Shown in pieces: positions 1-7,516 of a stretch of 64,000 nt of DNA. The stretch comes from Streptomyces acidiscabies (GTDB lineage Bacteria > Actinomycetota > Actinomycetes > Streptomycetales > Streptomycetaceae): the NCBI RefSeq assembly GCF_020010905.1, contig NZ_JAGJBY010000001.1:2376001-2440000 (forward strand). Direction: 5' to 3'. Under the pieces are notes generated by a model that was not told where the DNA came from, did no database searches, and saw only the letters and a program-made list of their open reading frames with translations. The translations under genes were made by a program, and so were the position numbers. Numbering within the stretch: position 1 is the stretch's first letter; every line of letters starts with the position of its first letter.

Positions 1-354
1 CCGGACGTCGACCTCGACCCGCTCGAACTGCCGTAGCGCCTCGGGGAGTTCGGTGCCCGGTGCGGTCAGGACCAGGGTGGGGGCGCTGTCGGACAGGATG
101 TGCCGCAGCTCCTTGTCACCCGACTTCGGGTTCAGCGGCACGGCGGTGCCGCCCGACAGCAGCACCCCCACGACCGCGACGGCGGTCTCCAGCTCCGGCG
201 TCGCCCACACCGCGACCCGGCGCCCCCCTGCCAGCCGCTGCGCGACGGCCCCGGCCGCCGCCGCGAGCTGCGCGTACGTCAGGGAGCGTGGGCCGAAGGA
301 GAGGGCCGGCCGGTCGGACGGGGCGTCGGTCAGGGCGGGGAAGAGAGGGGACAC
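1..354 (-). CDS. matB: malonyl-CoA synthetase, N-terminal part (cut by window edge)
   Basis: The visible 118 residues are the N-terminus of an AMP-forming acyl-CoA ligase. They include the segment VPLNPKSGDKELRHILSDS, which I recognise from Streptomyces MatB, the cytoplasmic enzyme that makes malonyl- or methylmalonyl-CoA from the free acid, ATP and CoA. The catalytic AMP-binding motifs lie outside the window. The start is a GTG at 354-352 with a good AAGGAG ribosome site (plus-strand CTCCTT at 363-368) eight bases upstream. A MatC-type carrier gene ends 150 bp upstream on the same strand, and a GntR regulator lies beyond it, the usual malonate-use context. Identity rests on remembered sequence similarity and on this context. 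Confidence 0.85.
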   Translation of the reverse strand, partial: MSPLFPALTDAPSDRPALSFGPRSLTYAQLAAAAGAVAQRLAGGRRVAVWATPELETAVAVVGVLLSGGTAVPLNPKSGDKELRHILSDSAPTLVLTAPGTELPEALRQFERVEVDVR

Positions 355-377
355 GCGTCGTACTCCTTGCTGTTCTG

Positions 378-430
378 CGTCGGGCGTCGGGCGTCGGGCG
401 TTTGGTGTCGGTCGGTCGGTGTCAGGCGTT
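378..430. repeat. short direct repeats of a CGTCGGG-like heptamer
   Basis: Just upstream of matB the heptamer CGTCGGG occurs three times in succession and then decays into TCGGTCGGTCGG. It lies in the 150-bp matC-matB gap. Low-complexity slippage is the simplest explanation. Confidence 0.5.
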
Positions 431-450
431 CGGTCTTCGGTGGGGGTCAT

Positions 451-485
451 ACCCGTAGCCCGGAAGTACTAGGGGTACTACGGGT
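451..485 (-). terminator. hairpin between matC and matB, possible attenuator
   Basis: ACCCGTAG at 451-458 pairs perfectly with CTACGGGT at 478-485, and there is a smaller AGTAC/GTACT pairing inside. It lies about 20 bp after the matC stop and could uncouple or attenuate matB expression. No U-tract follows, as is common in Streptomyces. The arms consist of the dispersed GTAG/CTAC motif described in the findings. Confidence 0.4.
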
Positions 486-504
486 ATGACGGGTACCACG
501 CGGC

Positions 505-1950
505 TCACCCGAAGCCCGGCACGACCATCACCAGCCATGCCACCGCGGGTACCACCGCGACCACGATCCCCCCGTAGATCATCAACTGCCGGAAGAAACG
601 CTCACGGTCGACGTCCGGCGCCGCGGCCAGTACCAGCGCGCCGTTCGTCGAGAACGGGCTCACGTCCACCACCGTCGCCGACACCGCCAGCGCGCACACC
701 ATCCCGACCGCCCCGATCTCGCCCTGCGCGAGGAACGGCACGGCGAGCGGGATCAGCGCGCCCATGATGCCGACGGACGAGGCGAACGCCGAGACCAGCG
801 CGCCGATATAGCACAGCAGCACCGCCGCGAGCAGCGGTACCCCGATGCCGCCGACGCCCTCACCGGCCCAGGTGATCGTGCCCATCTGGTCCAGCACGCC
901 GACGTACGTCAGCACTCCGCAGATCAGCAGCACCGTCGACCACGCGATCTCCCCGACCGCCTTGCGGCTGTCCGCCGGCCACGCCGTGCTCAGCACCACG
1001 GCCAGCGTGATCGCGGTGAGCCCCGCGTCCAGGTCGAGCACCAGCACGGCGAGCACCAGCGCGACCAGCGAGACGAGGGTCGCGATCCGGGCCGGGTTCA
1101 GCCGGACCCCGTCCGACGTGTCCTCCGCCGCCGTACGGGGAATGGTCTGGATGGGGGCGTTCGCACCCGTAGTACCCGTAATACCTCCGGGGGACCCGCC
1201 AGTTGACGCCCCCTCGGCGCTCTCGGCCGTGCCGGACCCGCCGCCGGACGGCCCCGTCATACCCGTAGTCCCCGTAGCTCCCGTAGCTCCCGTAGTACCT
1301 GAGGACTCCACGCCCCCCGTACCCCCGACCGGCACCACCCCCTGCCGCCACAGCTTCCGCCCGCCGCACGCCAGGAACACCACCCCGGCGATGACGAGGT
1401 TCGCGAACAGCGACGCGAGGAACAGTGCGATCTCGTTCCCGGGCAGCTTCTCGCGTTCGACGATGCCGTTGACGATCGTGCCGTAGATGCTGATCGGCGA
1501 GAAGCCGCCGCCCTGCGCGCCGTGCACGACCATCGCGCCCATCAGCAGCGGGCTGATCCCGTACTGCGCGGCGAAGCTGAGCGCGACCGGCGCGACGATC
1601 GCGACCGCCGCCGGACTCACCGCGCCGATGCCGGTGAGCGCGCCGGTCAGCGCGAACATCACCCACGGGATGAGCGCGACGCGCCCGCGCACGAGCCGGA
1701 TCGCCGCGTGCACCAGCCAGTCGGTGGTGCCGTTGGCGCGGGCGATCGCGAAGAGGTACGTCACGCCGACCAGGACGACGAACAGGTCACCGGGGAAGCC
1801 GGCGAAGATGCCGTCCGCGTCGAGGTCGGCGACGAGTTCACCGACGCCGAAGGCCGCGGCGAACGCGAGTGCGCCCATGTTGACGGAACGGGTGGTGGCG
1901 ATGACGAACACGACCACCAGGACGAGGATCGAGATGAGTTCGGGGGACAT
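505..1950 (-). CDS. MatC-type dicarboxylate/malonate carrier, membrane protein
   Basis: This 481-residue polytopic membrane protein resembles the MatC N-terminus/ion-transporter family. It has two hydrophobic halves (about residues 5-200 and 290-480), the repeated signatures GIGAVSPAAVAI and GGGFSPISIYG in the first half, and VVDVSPFSTNGALV in the second. The likely role is uptake of malonate or a similar dicarboxylate for MatB. The halves are joined by an unusual loop of about 85 residues, roughly 204-290, rich in Gly and Thr. The start chosen is ATG at 1950, preceded by GGGAG; an upstream in-frame start at 2031 would add 27 unlikely residues encoded in the operator repeats. matB follows downstream, and a GntR gene is divergent. 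Confidence 0.8.
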   Translation of the reverse strand: MSPELISILVLVVVFVIATTRSVNMGALAFAAAFGVGELVADLDADGIFAGFPGDLFVVLVGVTYLFAIARANGTTDWLVHAAIRLVRGRVALIPWVMFALTGALTGIGAVSPAAVAIVAPVALSFAAQYGISPLLMGAMVVHGAQGGGFSPISIYGTIVNGIVEREKLPGNEIALFLASLFANLVIAGVVFLACGGRKLWRQGVVPVGGTGGVESSGTTGATGATGTTGMTGPSGGGSGTAESAEGASTGGSPGGITGTTGANAPIQTIPRTAAEDTSDGVRLNPARIATLVSLVALVLAVLVLDLDAGLTAITLAVVLSTAWPADSRKAVGEIAWSTVLLICGVLTYVGVLDQMGTITWAGEGVGGIGVPLLAAVLLCYIGALVSAFASSVGIMGALIPLAVPFLAQGEIGAVGMVCALAVSATVVDVSPFSTNGALVLAAAPDVDRERFFRQLMIYGGIVVAVVPAVAWLVMVVPGFG

Positions 1951-2018
1951 ACGGGCTCCCGTCGTTGGGTCCCGGAGCGGCAGGGGTGGGGTGGGAGTGG
2001 GGGCGGCCGAGTGGCTGA

Positions 2019-2181
2019 GTGGCTGAGCCACCCAGTGGGCAAGCGGCCGAGTGGTTCATTGGCTGAGTGGCTGAGCCACTTTTGGGAGTGGTCGAGTGGC
2101 TGAGCCACTTTCTTGTGTCGGCTGATTAGATTGCGCGGCTCGACGGCCGTCAAGAGGGTGCGCGAGAATTGGCTCAGCCAC
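2019..2181. promoter_or_regulatory. cluster of TGG-N5-CCA palindromes in the matC/GntR divergent region
   Basis: The 321 bp between matC and the GntR gene (1951-2271) contain no gene. Instead they hold the perfect palindrome GTGGCTGAGCCAC three times (2019-2031, 2067-2079, 2096-2108) and the related TTGGCTCAGCCAC at 2169-2181, plus degenerate half-copies such as GAGTGGCTGAGTGG. TGG-N5-CCA resembles operators of FadR-type GntR regulators in general, so these are probable binding sites of the adjacent regulator. The binding assignment is inference; the repeats are directly visible. Confidence 0.6.
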
Positions 2182-2271
2182 TTGACCACTCAGCCACTCA
2201 ACCACCCGTCCACCGAGCCACTTCGGCCCAGCCTCCCGATGCTAGGCTCCCGCCCGAAAGAGGGGGATCCC

Positions 2272-2997
2272 GTGAACGACGCCCTGCGGCCGATGATGAA
2301 GCAGCGCCTGTACGAGCAGGTGCTCGACCGGTTGCGGCAGTACGTGGTCGACGGCGGACTCGCCGCCGGGGACCGGCTCCCGCCGGAGCGGGATCTCGCC
2401 CAGCGGCTCGGGGTCAGCCGGGCCTCCGTCAAGCAGGCGATCGTGGTCCTGGAGGTGCAGGGCCTGGTCGAGGCGCGGCACGGCGGTGGGACGTACCTCG
2501 TGCGCGACAGCCTCGACGTCGAGCCCGTCGACCGGATGGTCGAGCGGCGCAGGCGGCTGCCGGACGTGCTGGAGGCGCGCGAGGCGCTGGAGACGAAACT
2601 CGCCGAACTCGCCGCCGAGCGGCGCACCGAGGAGGACCTCGACGCCATGCGGGCCGCCCTCGCGCACATGGCCGAGGAGATCGAGTCCGGCGCTCCCGGC
2701 ATCGAGGGCGACCGGCTCTTCCACTCCGCCGTGACGGCGGCGGCGCACAGTGCGCTGCTCGCGGAGTTCATGCGGTCCATCGCCGAGCAGATCGCCGAGA
2801 GCCGTACGGAGTCGCTGCGTCAGCCGGGGCGGCCGAGCCGGTCGTGGGCTCAGCATCAGGCCATCTTCGACGCGATCGCCGAGCGCAACGCGCGCAAGGC
2901 GGCGACCGCGATGCGTACGCATGTCCGGACGGTGGCGAAGGTGCGGCTCCTGGACTGGGAACCGGCGGAGGCCGAGACAGACGCCGAGGACGTCTAG
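2272..2997 (+). CDS. GntR-family (FadR/FCD type) regulator, probable malonate-operon regulator
   Basis: The 241-residue protein has an N-terminal winged helix at about residues 8-75, with the GntR signature [18 protein letters not shown] followed by [13 protein letters not shown]. An all-helical FCD-type ligand-binding domain follows, about residues 90-230, with [11 protein letters not shown] and a late [11 protein letters not shown] histidine motif. It is divergent from the MatC-type carrier and matB and so probably controls them in response to malonate or a CoA ester. The GTG start at 2272 is preceded by AGAGGGGG. Its stop overlaps the stop of the convergent PP2C gene in the sequence CTAG. 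Confidence 0.85.
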   Translation: MNDALRPMMKQRLYEQVLDRLRQYVVDGGLAAGDRLPPERDLAQRLGVSRASVKQAIVVLEVQGLVEARHGGGTYLVRDSLDVEPVDRMVERRRRLPDVLEAREALETKLAELAAERRTEEDLDAMRAALAHMAEEIESGAPGIEGDRLFHSAVTAAAHSALLAEFMRSIAEQIAESRTESLRQPGRPSRSWAQHQAIFDAIAERNARKAATAMRTHVRTVAKVRLLDWEPAEAETDAEDV

Positions 2998-4003
2998 GCC
3001 GCCGGTTCAGCCGTCTCCGCCGGCTCCGTCAGGTCCGCGACCGCGCAGCTCACGTTGTCCTCGCCGCCAGCCGCGTTGGCCGCGTCGATCAGGGCGCGGG
3101 TGGCGTCGTCCGGGGTCGTGGCCGTTGTGAGGACGGCGCGGATCTGGTCCTCGGGTACTACCCGGGTAAGACCGTCGGAACAGAGAAGGTAGCGGTCGCC
3201 GGGGCGGGCCTCGTGGAGGTGTAGGTCGGGAGTACCTATGGTGCTTCCCCTTCCGTCGAGGGACTTCAGCAGCAGCATGCGGTCCGGGTGGGAGAGGGCC
3301 TCCTCCTCGGTGAGGCGTCCCTCGTCCAGGAGGGACTGGACGACGCTGTGGTCGTGGGTGATGCGGAAGAGACCCGTACCCCTCAGGAGGTAGGCGCGGG
3401 AGTCACCGATGTGAACCAGGCCGAGGCGGCTGCCGGTCCACAGCAGGGCGGTCAGGGTCGTACCGCTGTCCTCGCCCCCCTCGGTGGCGTTGCGGACGGC
3501 CTCGGTCGCGGAGGTGACGGCGTCCTCCAGGAGGCCGAGGACGCCGCCGGACGGGAGGCGTTCGGTGTCGAGGGCGCGCAGGGCGGCTACGGCCGCGCCG
3601 CTCACGGTGTCGCCCGCCGTGCCGTAGCCGTCGGCGACGGCCAGGAGGCGGTGGTCGGCGTAGGCGGTGTCCTGGTTGGTGGGGCGGATGAGGCCGCAGT
3701 CCGAGCGGGTGTGGTGGTGGAGTTCGAGCACAGTGGTGTCCTTCCTGGGTAGGGGGGAGAGGTGGTCCACGAGGTATTCCGCGAGATATTCCGCGAGGTC
3801 GCGGATGAGGGCGAGCGGCATGCCGAGGCGGCGCAGCCATGCCACCAGGCGGGCCTGGTCCAACTGCTCCGGTGTGTACAGGCGGTAGCCGGTGTCGGGG
3901 TCCACGTGTGCGGGGCGCAGCAGGTCCAGTTCGTCGTACAGGCGCAGGGCCTTGGGGAGAGGCGGCAGGCCCGGGCGAAGGCGCCGATCGTCAGCAGAGG
4001 CAT
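2994..4003 (-). CDS. MerR-PP2C fusion phosphatase with an N-terminal frameshift and shortened MerR part
   Basis: The C-terminal two thirds form a PP2C-family Ser/Thr phosphatase with its metal and core motifs: [42 protein letters not shown] and GGEDNVS. Reading from the ATG at 4003 gives a MerR start, [17 protein letters not shown], which then leaves frame. At the G-run 3954-3957 (CCCC in the gene) a -1 shift, or one lost base, restores K-A-L-R-L-Y-D-E-L and continues into [17 protein letters not shown]. The helical segment that normally links MerR to PP2C is largely absent and replaced by a short AEYLAEYL duplication. The intact reading frame alone starts at GTG 3905. It could be a sequencing error, a programmed shift or a decaying regulator with a working phosphatase. 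Confidence 0.65.
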
Positions 4004-4197
4004 CCGGTTCCTTCGGGGTGCGGCTCGGGGGCGGTCCGGTGTCGATGCTGGGGGTTCACCGAGGGGGAAGGTCAAGCGCCGGGTGGGGTAGGTCATACCT
4101 GAGGGCTACGGGGGTCCCGTTGGCCGTGGGGGCGGGCCCGGATCTACAGTTCAAAGGCGTCTGTGGCTCATACCGTCGTACGAAAGTAGGGGTCCCC

Positions 4198-5064
4198 GTG
4201 CCTCGTATCGCGCTCGTCACCTGCCGTCCCGGACCCGAGGTCGTCGCCGATCCCGATCTGCCGGGGCTGGTCGCGGCGCTGCGGTCGGCCGGGGCCGAGG
4301 CGGAGGCGGTGGTCTGGGACGACCCCGAGGTCGACTGGGCGTCCTTCGACCTCGCCGTCATACGGTCGACCTGGGACTACTCCTGGCGGGCGGCGGAGTT
4401 TCTGGCCTGGACGGGCAAGTGTGCGAGCCTCACGCAGCTCGCCAACCCGGCGGAGATCGTGCGGTGGAACGCCGACAAGCGGTACCTGGGGGAGCTCGCG
4501 GCGGCCGGCGTCGCCACCGTCCCCACCAGGTATGTGGCGCCGGGTGAGACTCCGGAGCTACCCCGCGAGTACGAGTACGTCGTCAAACCCACCTCCGCCG
4601 GCGGCGCACGCTTCGCCGCGCGCTACACCCCCGACGGCCACGACACCGCCGTACGCCATATCGAGCGGATGCACGCCGAGGGGTTCACGGCGATGATCCA
4701 GCCGTACGTGCGCAGCATCGACGCCAACGGGGAGCGGGCGCTCCAGTTCTTCGGGGGGCGGCTGCTGCACGTCAGTCGCAAGGGGGCGGTGCTCGCTCCG
4801 GGGACGGCGTACGACGCGGACAAGGTCGCGCATCCGGGGCTGACCGTGTGGGAGCCGACCGAGGCCGAACTCGCCACCGCCGAGCGGGCGTTGGCCGCCG
4901 TCCCCGGGGGTGAGGAGCTGCTGTACGCGCGGGTCGACCTCGTCGACGGGGACGACGGGCGGCCCTGCGTGATGGAGCTGGAACTCGTCGAGCCGAACCT
5001 GTTCCTGTCGCTGCACACCGGGTCGGTGGACCGGGTCGTGGCGGCGGTGCTGGAGCGGGTGTGA
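4198..5064 (+). CDS. ATP-grasp superfamily protein (RimK-like), substrate unknown
   Basis: The 288-residue cytoplasmic protein carries ATP-grasp features: an N-terminal Rossmann-like part with the typical DLAVIRSTWDYSW, a central KPTSAGGARFAARY ATP-binding lysine and glycine loop, and the metal-binding end CVMELELVEPNLFL, where acidic and Asn residues bind Mg. Members ligate a carboxylate to an amine or thiol, but nothing nearby identifies the substrate. The GTG start at 4198 matches the family N-terminus VPRIALVTC. It stands alone between the PP2C gene and a convergent hypothetical gene. Confidence 0.75.
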   Translation: MPRIALVTCRPGPEVVADPDLPGLVAALRSAGAEAEAVVWDDPEVDWASFDLAVIRSTWDYSWRAAEFLAWTGKCASLTQLANPAEIVRWNADKRYLGELAAAGVATVPTRYVAPGETPELPREYEYVVKPTSAGGARFAARYTPDGHDTAVRHIERMHAEGFTAMIQPYVRSIDANGERALQFFGGRLLHVSRKGAVLAPGTAYDADKVAHPGLTVWEPTEAELATAERALAAVPGGEELLYARVDLVDGDDGRPCVMELELVEPNLFLSLHTGSVDRVVAAVLERV

Positions 5065-5073
5065 GCGCGCGGC

Positions 5074-5703
5074 TCAGTCTCTGACCGCGACCCGTTGCAG
5101 GAGGCCCCAGGTGAACTCCGCCACCACCTGGCGGGGTGCCCCCTGCTCGTCGGGGGCCGTAAAGGACAGGCCCCAGCGGGTAGGGGCGGTGCCCTCCAGC
5201 GGGCGGGCCGGGGCGAAGGCGGTGGCCGCCTCGTCGACCGTGCAGGACCAGGGGGTGAGGTCGGGGAGTCCCTCCAGGGTAGGGGGAGGGGTACCGGGGG
5301 AGCGGATCAGCCATTCGTTCCAGATCGCGCCCGTGGGAGAGAGCAGGACCTCGAAGCGCAGGGTGGGCCACAGGGGGACCGGCCAGAGCCAGGACTCGCA
5401 GGTCAGGTCGCCGATACGGCGGGTGGACGTGGTCTCCGGGGCACCCAGAAACGTACGGATGGGGGTCCCCCCTGTTCGAGCGGAGCCGAGAACTTGGGGG
5501 AGGCTTGCCGCCGCGCGGCCTCGGGGTGCGTGCCGCATCGCCTGCCAGCGCTTGTTCGCCTCGCGCATCTCCCCTGCGGAGGCGCCGAGTTGGTGGCGCG
5601 CCTCGTCCACCAGGCCGGGGTTGTGGTCGGCCATGCGGCGCAGCAGGACGAGCTGGAAGTCGAGCGGGGTGAAGGGGTGCGGGGTGGGTGGCATGTCCCC
5701 CAT
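5074..5703 (-). CDS. conserved hypothetical protein, interrupted in frame by a palindromic element
   Basis: This 209-residue soluble protein does not match a functional family I can name. The N-terminal third is helical (FQLVLLRRMADHNPGLVDEA); the C-terminal part is beta-rich and ends in WGLLQRVAVRD. Residues about 67-82 are encoded by a REP-like palindrome at 5459-5503 and look like an insertion. Two ATG codons are possible, 5703 and 5694; the longer is used, with no strong ribosome site for either. It converges on the ATP-grasp gene nine bases away and is divergent from the IclR gene. Confidence 0.65.
   Translation of the reverse strand: MGDMPPTPHPFTPLDFQLVLLRRMADHNPGLVDEARHQLGASAGEMREANKRWQAMRHAPRGRAAASLPQVLGSARTGGTPIRTFLGAPETTSTRRIGDLTCESWLWPVPLWPTLRFEVLLSPTGAIWNEWLIRSPGTPPPTLEGLPDLTPWSCTVDEAATAFAPARPLEGTAPTRWGLSFTAPDEQGAPRQVVAEFTWGLLQRVAVRD
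5459..5503. repeat. REP-like palindromic element inside a coding sequence
   Basis: A GGGGGTCCCCC block is followed by GTTCGAGCGGAGCCGAGAAC and then TTGGGGGAGG. CCCCC pairs with GGGGG, and GTTC pairs with GAAC around a 12-base centre. I recall very similar sequences as a common interspersed element in Streptomyces genomes. Here it adds residues of the type PQVLGSARTGGTPI in frame without a stop. Confidence 0.55.
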
Positions 5704-5778
5704 TGTGGATCGGGTCTTTTCACGACCATTGCCCGGTCGGTGGCTTCTGATTAGCCTGTGTTCGTCATCCCGATCGAC

Positions 5779-5794
5779 TGTTGAAATATCGAAC
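5779..5794 (-). promoter_or_regulatory. candidate IclR operator upstream of the IclR gene
   Basis: Read on the minus strand the site is GTTCGATATTTCAACA, 24 bp before the IclR start. It matches the 15-mer shared by the sites at 12292 and 30017 and suggests autoregulation. It also lies in the divergent region shared with the hypothetical gene at 5074-5703. Confidence 0.6.
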
Positions 5795-5818
5795 ACACTT
5801 ATAGGGAGGGGGCCGGCC

Positions 5819-6592
5819 GTGGGACGTCTGGTACCTGCCGTAACCCGGGCTCTGGACATTCTGGAGCTTTTCCTCGACGGGGACGGCACGCTCTCCGCCC
5901 CTGACATCGTGCGCCGGCTCCAGCTTCCGCGCACCACCGTGCACGAACTCGTCACCACTCTCGCCGCCCGGTCGTACATCGTGCCGGTGCCCGGCCAGCC
6001 CGGACGGTACCGGCTCGGCGTACGGCCGTACCAGCTCGGCAGCCGGTACGCGGAGCAGCTCGACCTCGCGGCGGAGGGGCAGAACGTCGCCCGGTCCGTC
6101 GCCGAGACCTGCGACGAGACCGTGCACGTCGCGATCCTCGAAGGCGCGGACGTCATCTACATCGCCAAGGTCGACTCGACGCACGCGGTGCGGATGGTCT
6201 CCGCCGCCGGACGGCGCCTTCCCGCGCACTGCACGTCCGTGGGGAAGATGCTGCTCGCCTCGCTCCACGAGCACGAGCTGAACGTACGGCTGCCGGTGGA
6301 CGCCGAGTTGGTGCGGATGACGCCCAACAGCATCACCGAACCAGGGGCGTTGAGGGAGGCGCTCGCCGTCATTCGTGAGCGGGGTGTCGCGGTGGAGAGC
6401 AGGGAGTCGAACCCCGACGTGAGCTGTGTCGCCGCGCCGGTCCGGGACCGTACCGGGCAGGTCGTCGCCGCGCTCTCCATCTCCGTCCCGATGATCCGGT
6501 GGAGCGACGAACGGCGGGTGGAACTGGAGCAGTTGGCGGCCAAGGGCGCCGTCGACCTGTCGGAGCGGCTCGGATACCGGAGCGTGACGTGA
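5819..6592 (+). CDS. IclR-family transcriptional regulator of sugar genes
   Basis: The 257-residue protein has an N-terminal winged helix (residues about 5-65, ALDILELFLDGDGTLSAPDIVRRL then PRTTVHELVTTLAARSYI) and a C-terminal IclR effector domain with RRLPAHCTSVGKMLLA and SCVAAPVRDRTGQVVAALSIS. The GTG start at 5819 follows AGGGAGGGGG. Its TGA overlaps the ATG of the SMP-30 gene by one base, so the two are translationally coupled. A motif shared with the arabinan and pentose operons of this window lies 24 bp upstream, which makes this gene the best candidate for their common regulator. Confidence 0.85.
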   Translation: MGRLVPAVTRALDILELFLDGDGTLSAPDIVRRLQLPRTTVHELVTTLAARSYIVPVPGQPGRYRLGVRPYQLGSRYAEQLDLAAEGQNVARSVAETCDETVHVAILEGADVIYIAKVDSTHAVRMVSAAGRRLPAHCTSVGKMLLASLHEHELNVRLPVDAELVRMTPNSITEPGALREALAVIRERGVAVESRESNPDVSCVAAPVRDRTGQVVAALSISVPMIRWSDERRVELEQLAAKGAVDLSERLGYRSVT

Positions 6593-7434
6593 TGGGGTAC
6601 GAAGTAGCGGTACGGGCCGAGGCGACCCTCGGCGAGGGGCCCACGTGGGACGCGGACGCGGGCAGGCTGCTGTGGCTCGACATCCTCGGGTCGCGGGTCT
6701 ACTCGTACGACCCGTCGAGCGGGCGGCAGACCCTGCGCACGACCGACCAGCACGTCGGCGCCGCCAAGCCCCGGGCCGGCGGTGGGCTCGTCCTCAACCT
6801 CCGTGACGGCGTGGGCCTGTTGGACCCCGACGACACCTTCCGCTGGCTGCACCGCGAGGTCGTCCCCGGCCGTCGCGCGAACGACGCGGCCGTCGCCCCC
6901 GACGGGACGCTGTGGGCCGGCACGATGCGCTACGACGAGGCACCGGGCGGCGGCACGCTGGCCCGCTTCGGCCCAACGGGCCTGCTGGAGACGGTCCTTG
7001 ACGACGTCGCCGTCAGCAACGGCACAGGCTGGAGCCCCGACGGGACGCTCATGTACTACGTCGACTCGCCCACCCGCCGTGTCGACGTCTTCGACTACGA
7101 CGGCGAACGGGTGAGCGGGCGGCGGGAGTTCGTGACGATCGAGGACGGCGCCGGATTCCCGGACGGTCTCACGGTCGACGCGGACGGCTGCGTGTGGGTC
7201 GCGCTGTGGGACGGCGGTGCGGTACGCCGCTACACCCCCGAGGGGAAGCTGGACCGGGTGATCTCCTTGCCCACGCCGCGCGTTACGGCCTGTGCGTTCG
7301 GCGGGCCCGACCTGAGCGACCTGTACATCACGACCGCGCGGATCGGACTCACGGATCCGCACCCGGTCGCGGGCTCGCTGCTGGTGGTGCCCGGGGCGGG
7401 GAAGGGGCTGGAGCTTCCCGCGTTCGCGGGGTGA
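6592..7434 (+). CDS. SMP-30/gluconolactonase-type sugar lactonase
   Basis: The 280-residue beta-propeller belongs to the SMP-30/LRE family. Metal-binding residues are seen in LGEGPTWD (Glu), VSNGTGWSPDG (Asn) and GAGFPDGLTVD (Asp), with RRANDAAVAPDGTLWAGTM between. Family members hydrolyse aldonolactones to aldonic acids. Coupled to an IclR regulator and sharing its operator with dehydrogenase and dehydratase genes, it is a likely lactonase step in oxidative pentose or hexose breakdown. The exact sugar cannot be read from sequence; L-arabinonolactone is the most economical guess given the arabinan genes. Confidence 0.8.
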   Translation: MGYEVAVRAEATLGEGPTWDADAGRLLWLDILGSRVYSYDPSSGRQTLRTTDQHVGAAKPRAGGGLVLNLRDGVGLLDPDDTFRWLHREVVPGRRANDAAVAPDGTLWAGTMRYDEAPGGGTLARFGPTGLLETVLDDVAVSNGTGWSPDGTLMYYVDSPTRRVDVFDYDGERVSGRREFVTIEDGAGFPDGLTVDADGCVWVALWDGGAVRRYTPEGKLDRVISLPTPRVTACAFGGPDLSDLYITTARIGLTDPHPVAGSLLVVPGAGKGLELPAFAG

Positions 7435-7456
7435 GGGAAGGCGATCTGAGCAGTGG

Positions 7457-7488
7457 CGGGGCGGGGCCGGCTTTCGGGCCCCGCCCCG
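7457..7488. terminator. GC-rich hairpin between convergent genes
   Basis: CGGGGCGGGGCC at 7457-7468 pairs perfectly with GGCCCCGCCCCG at 7477-7488 around an eight-base loop. It lies between the end of the SMP-30 gene and the end of the flavoprotein gene and can serve both directions. Confidence 0.8.
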
Positions 7489-7516
7489 CTGCTCCCACAT
7501 CCCGGCCGGTCTACCG

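Noticed and set aside
1761..2189. ORF with repeated WLSHSA residues over the matC promoter
   Set aside because: It only translates the operator palindromes and overlaps matC out of frame; no ribosome site or family similarity.
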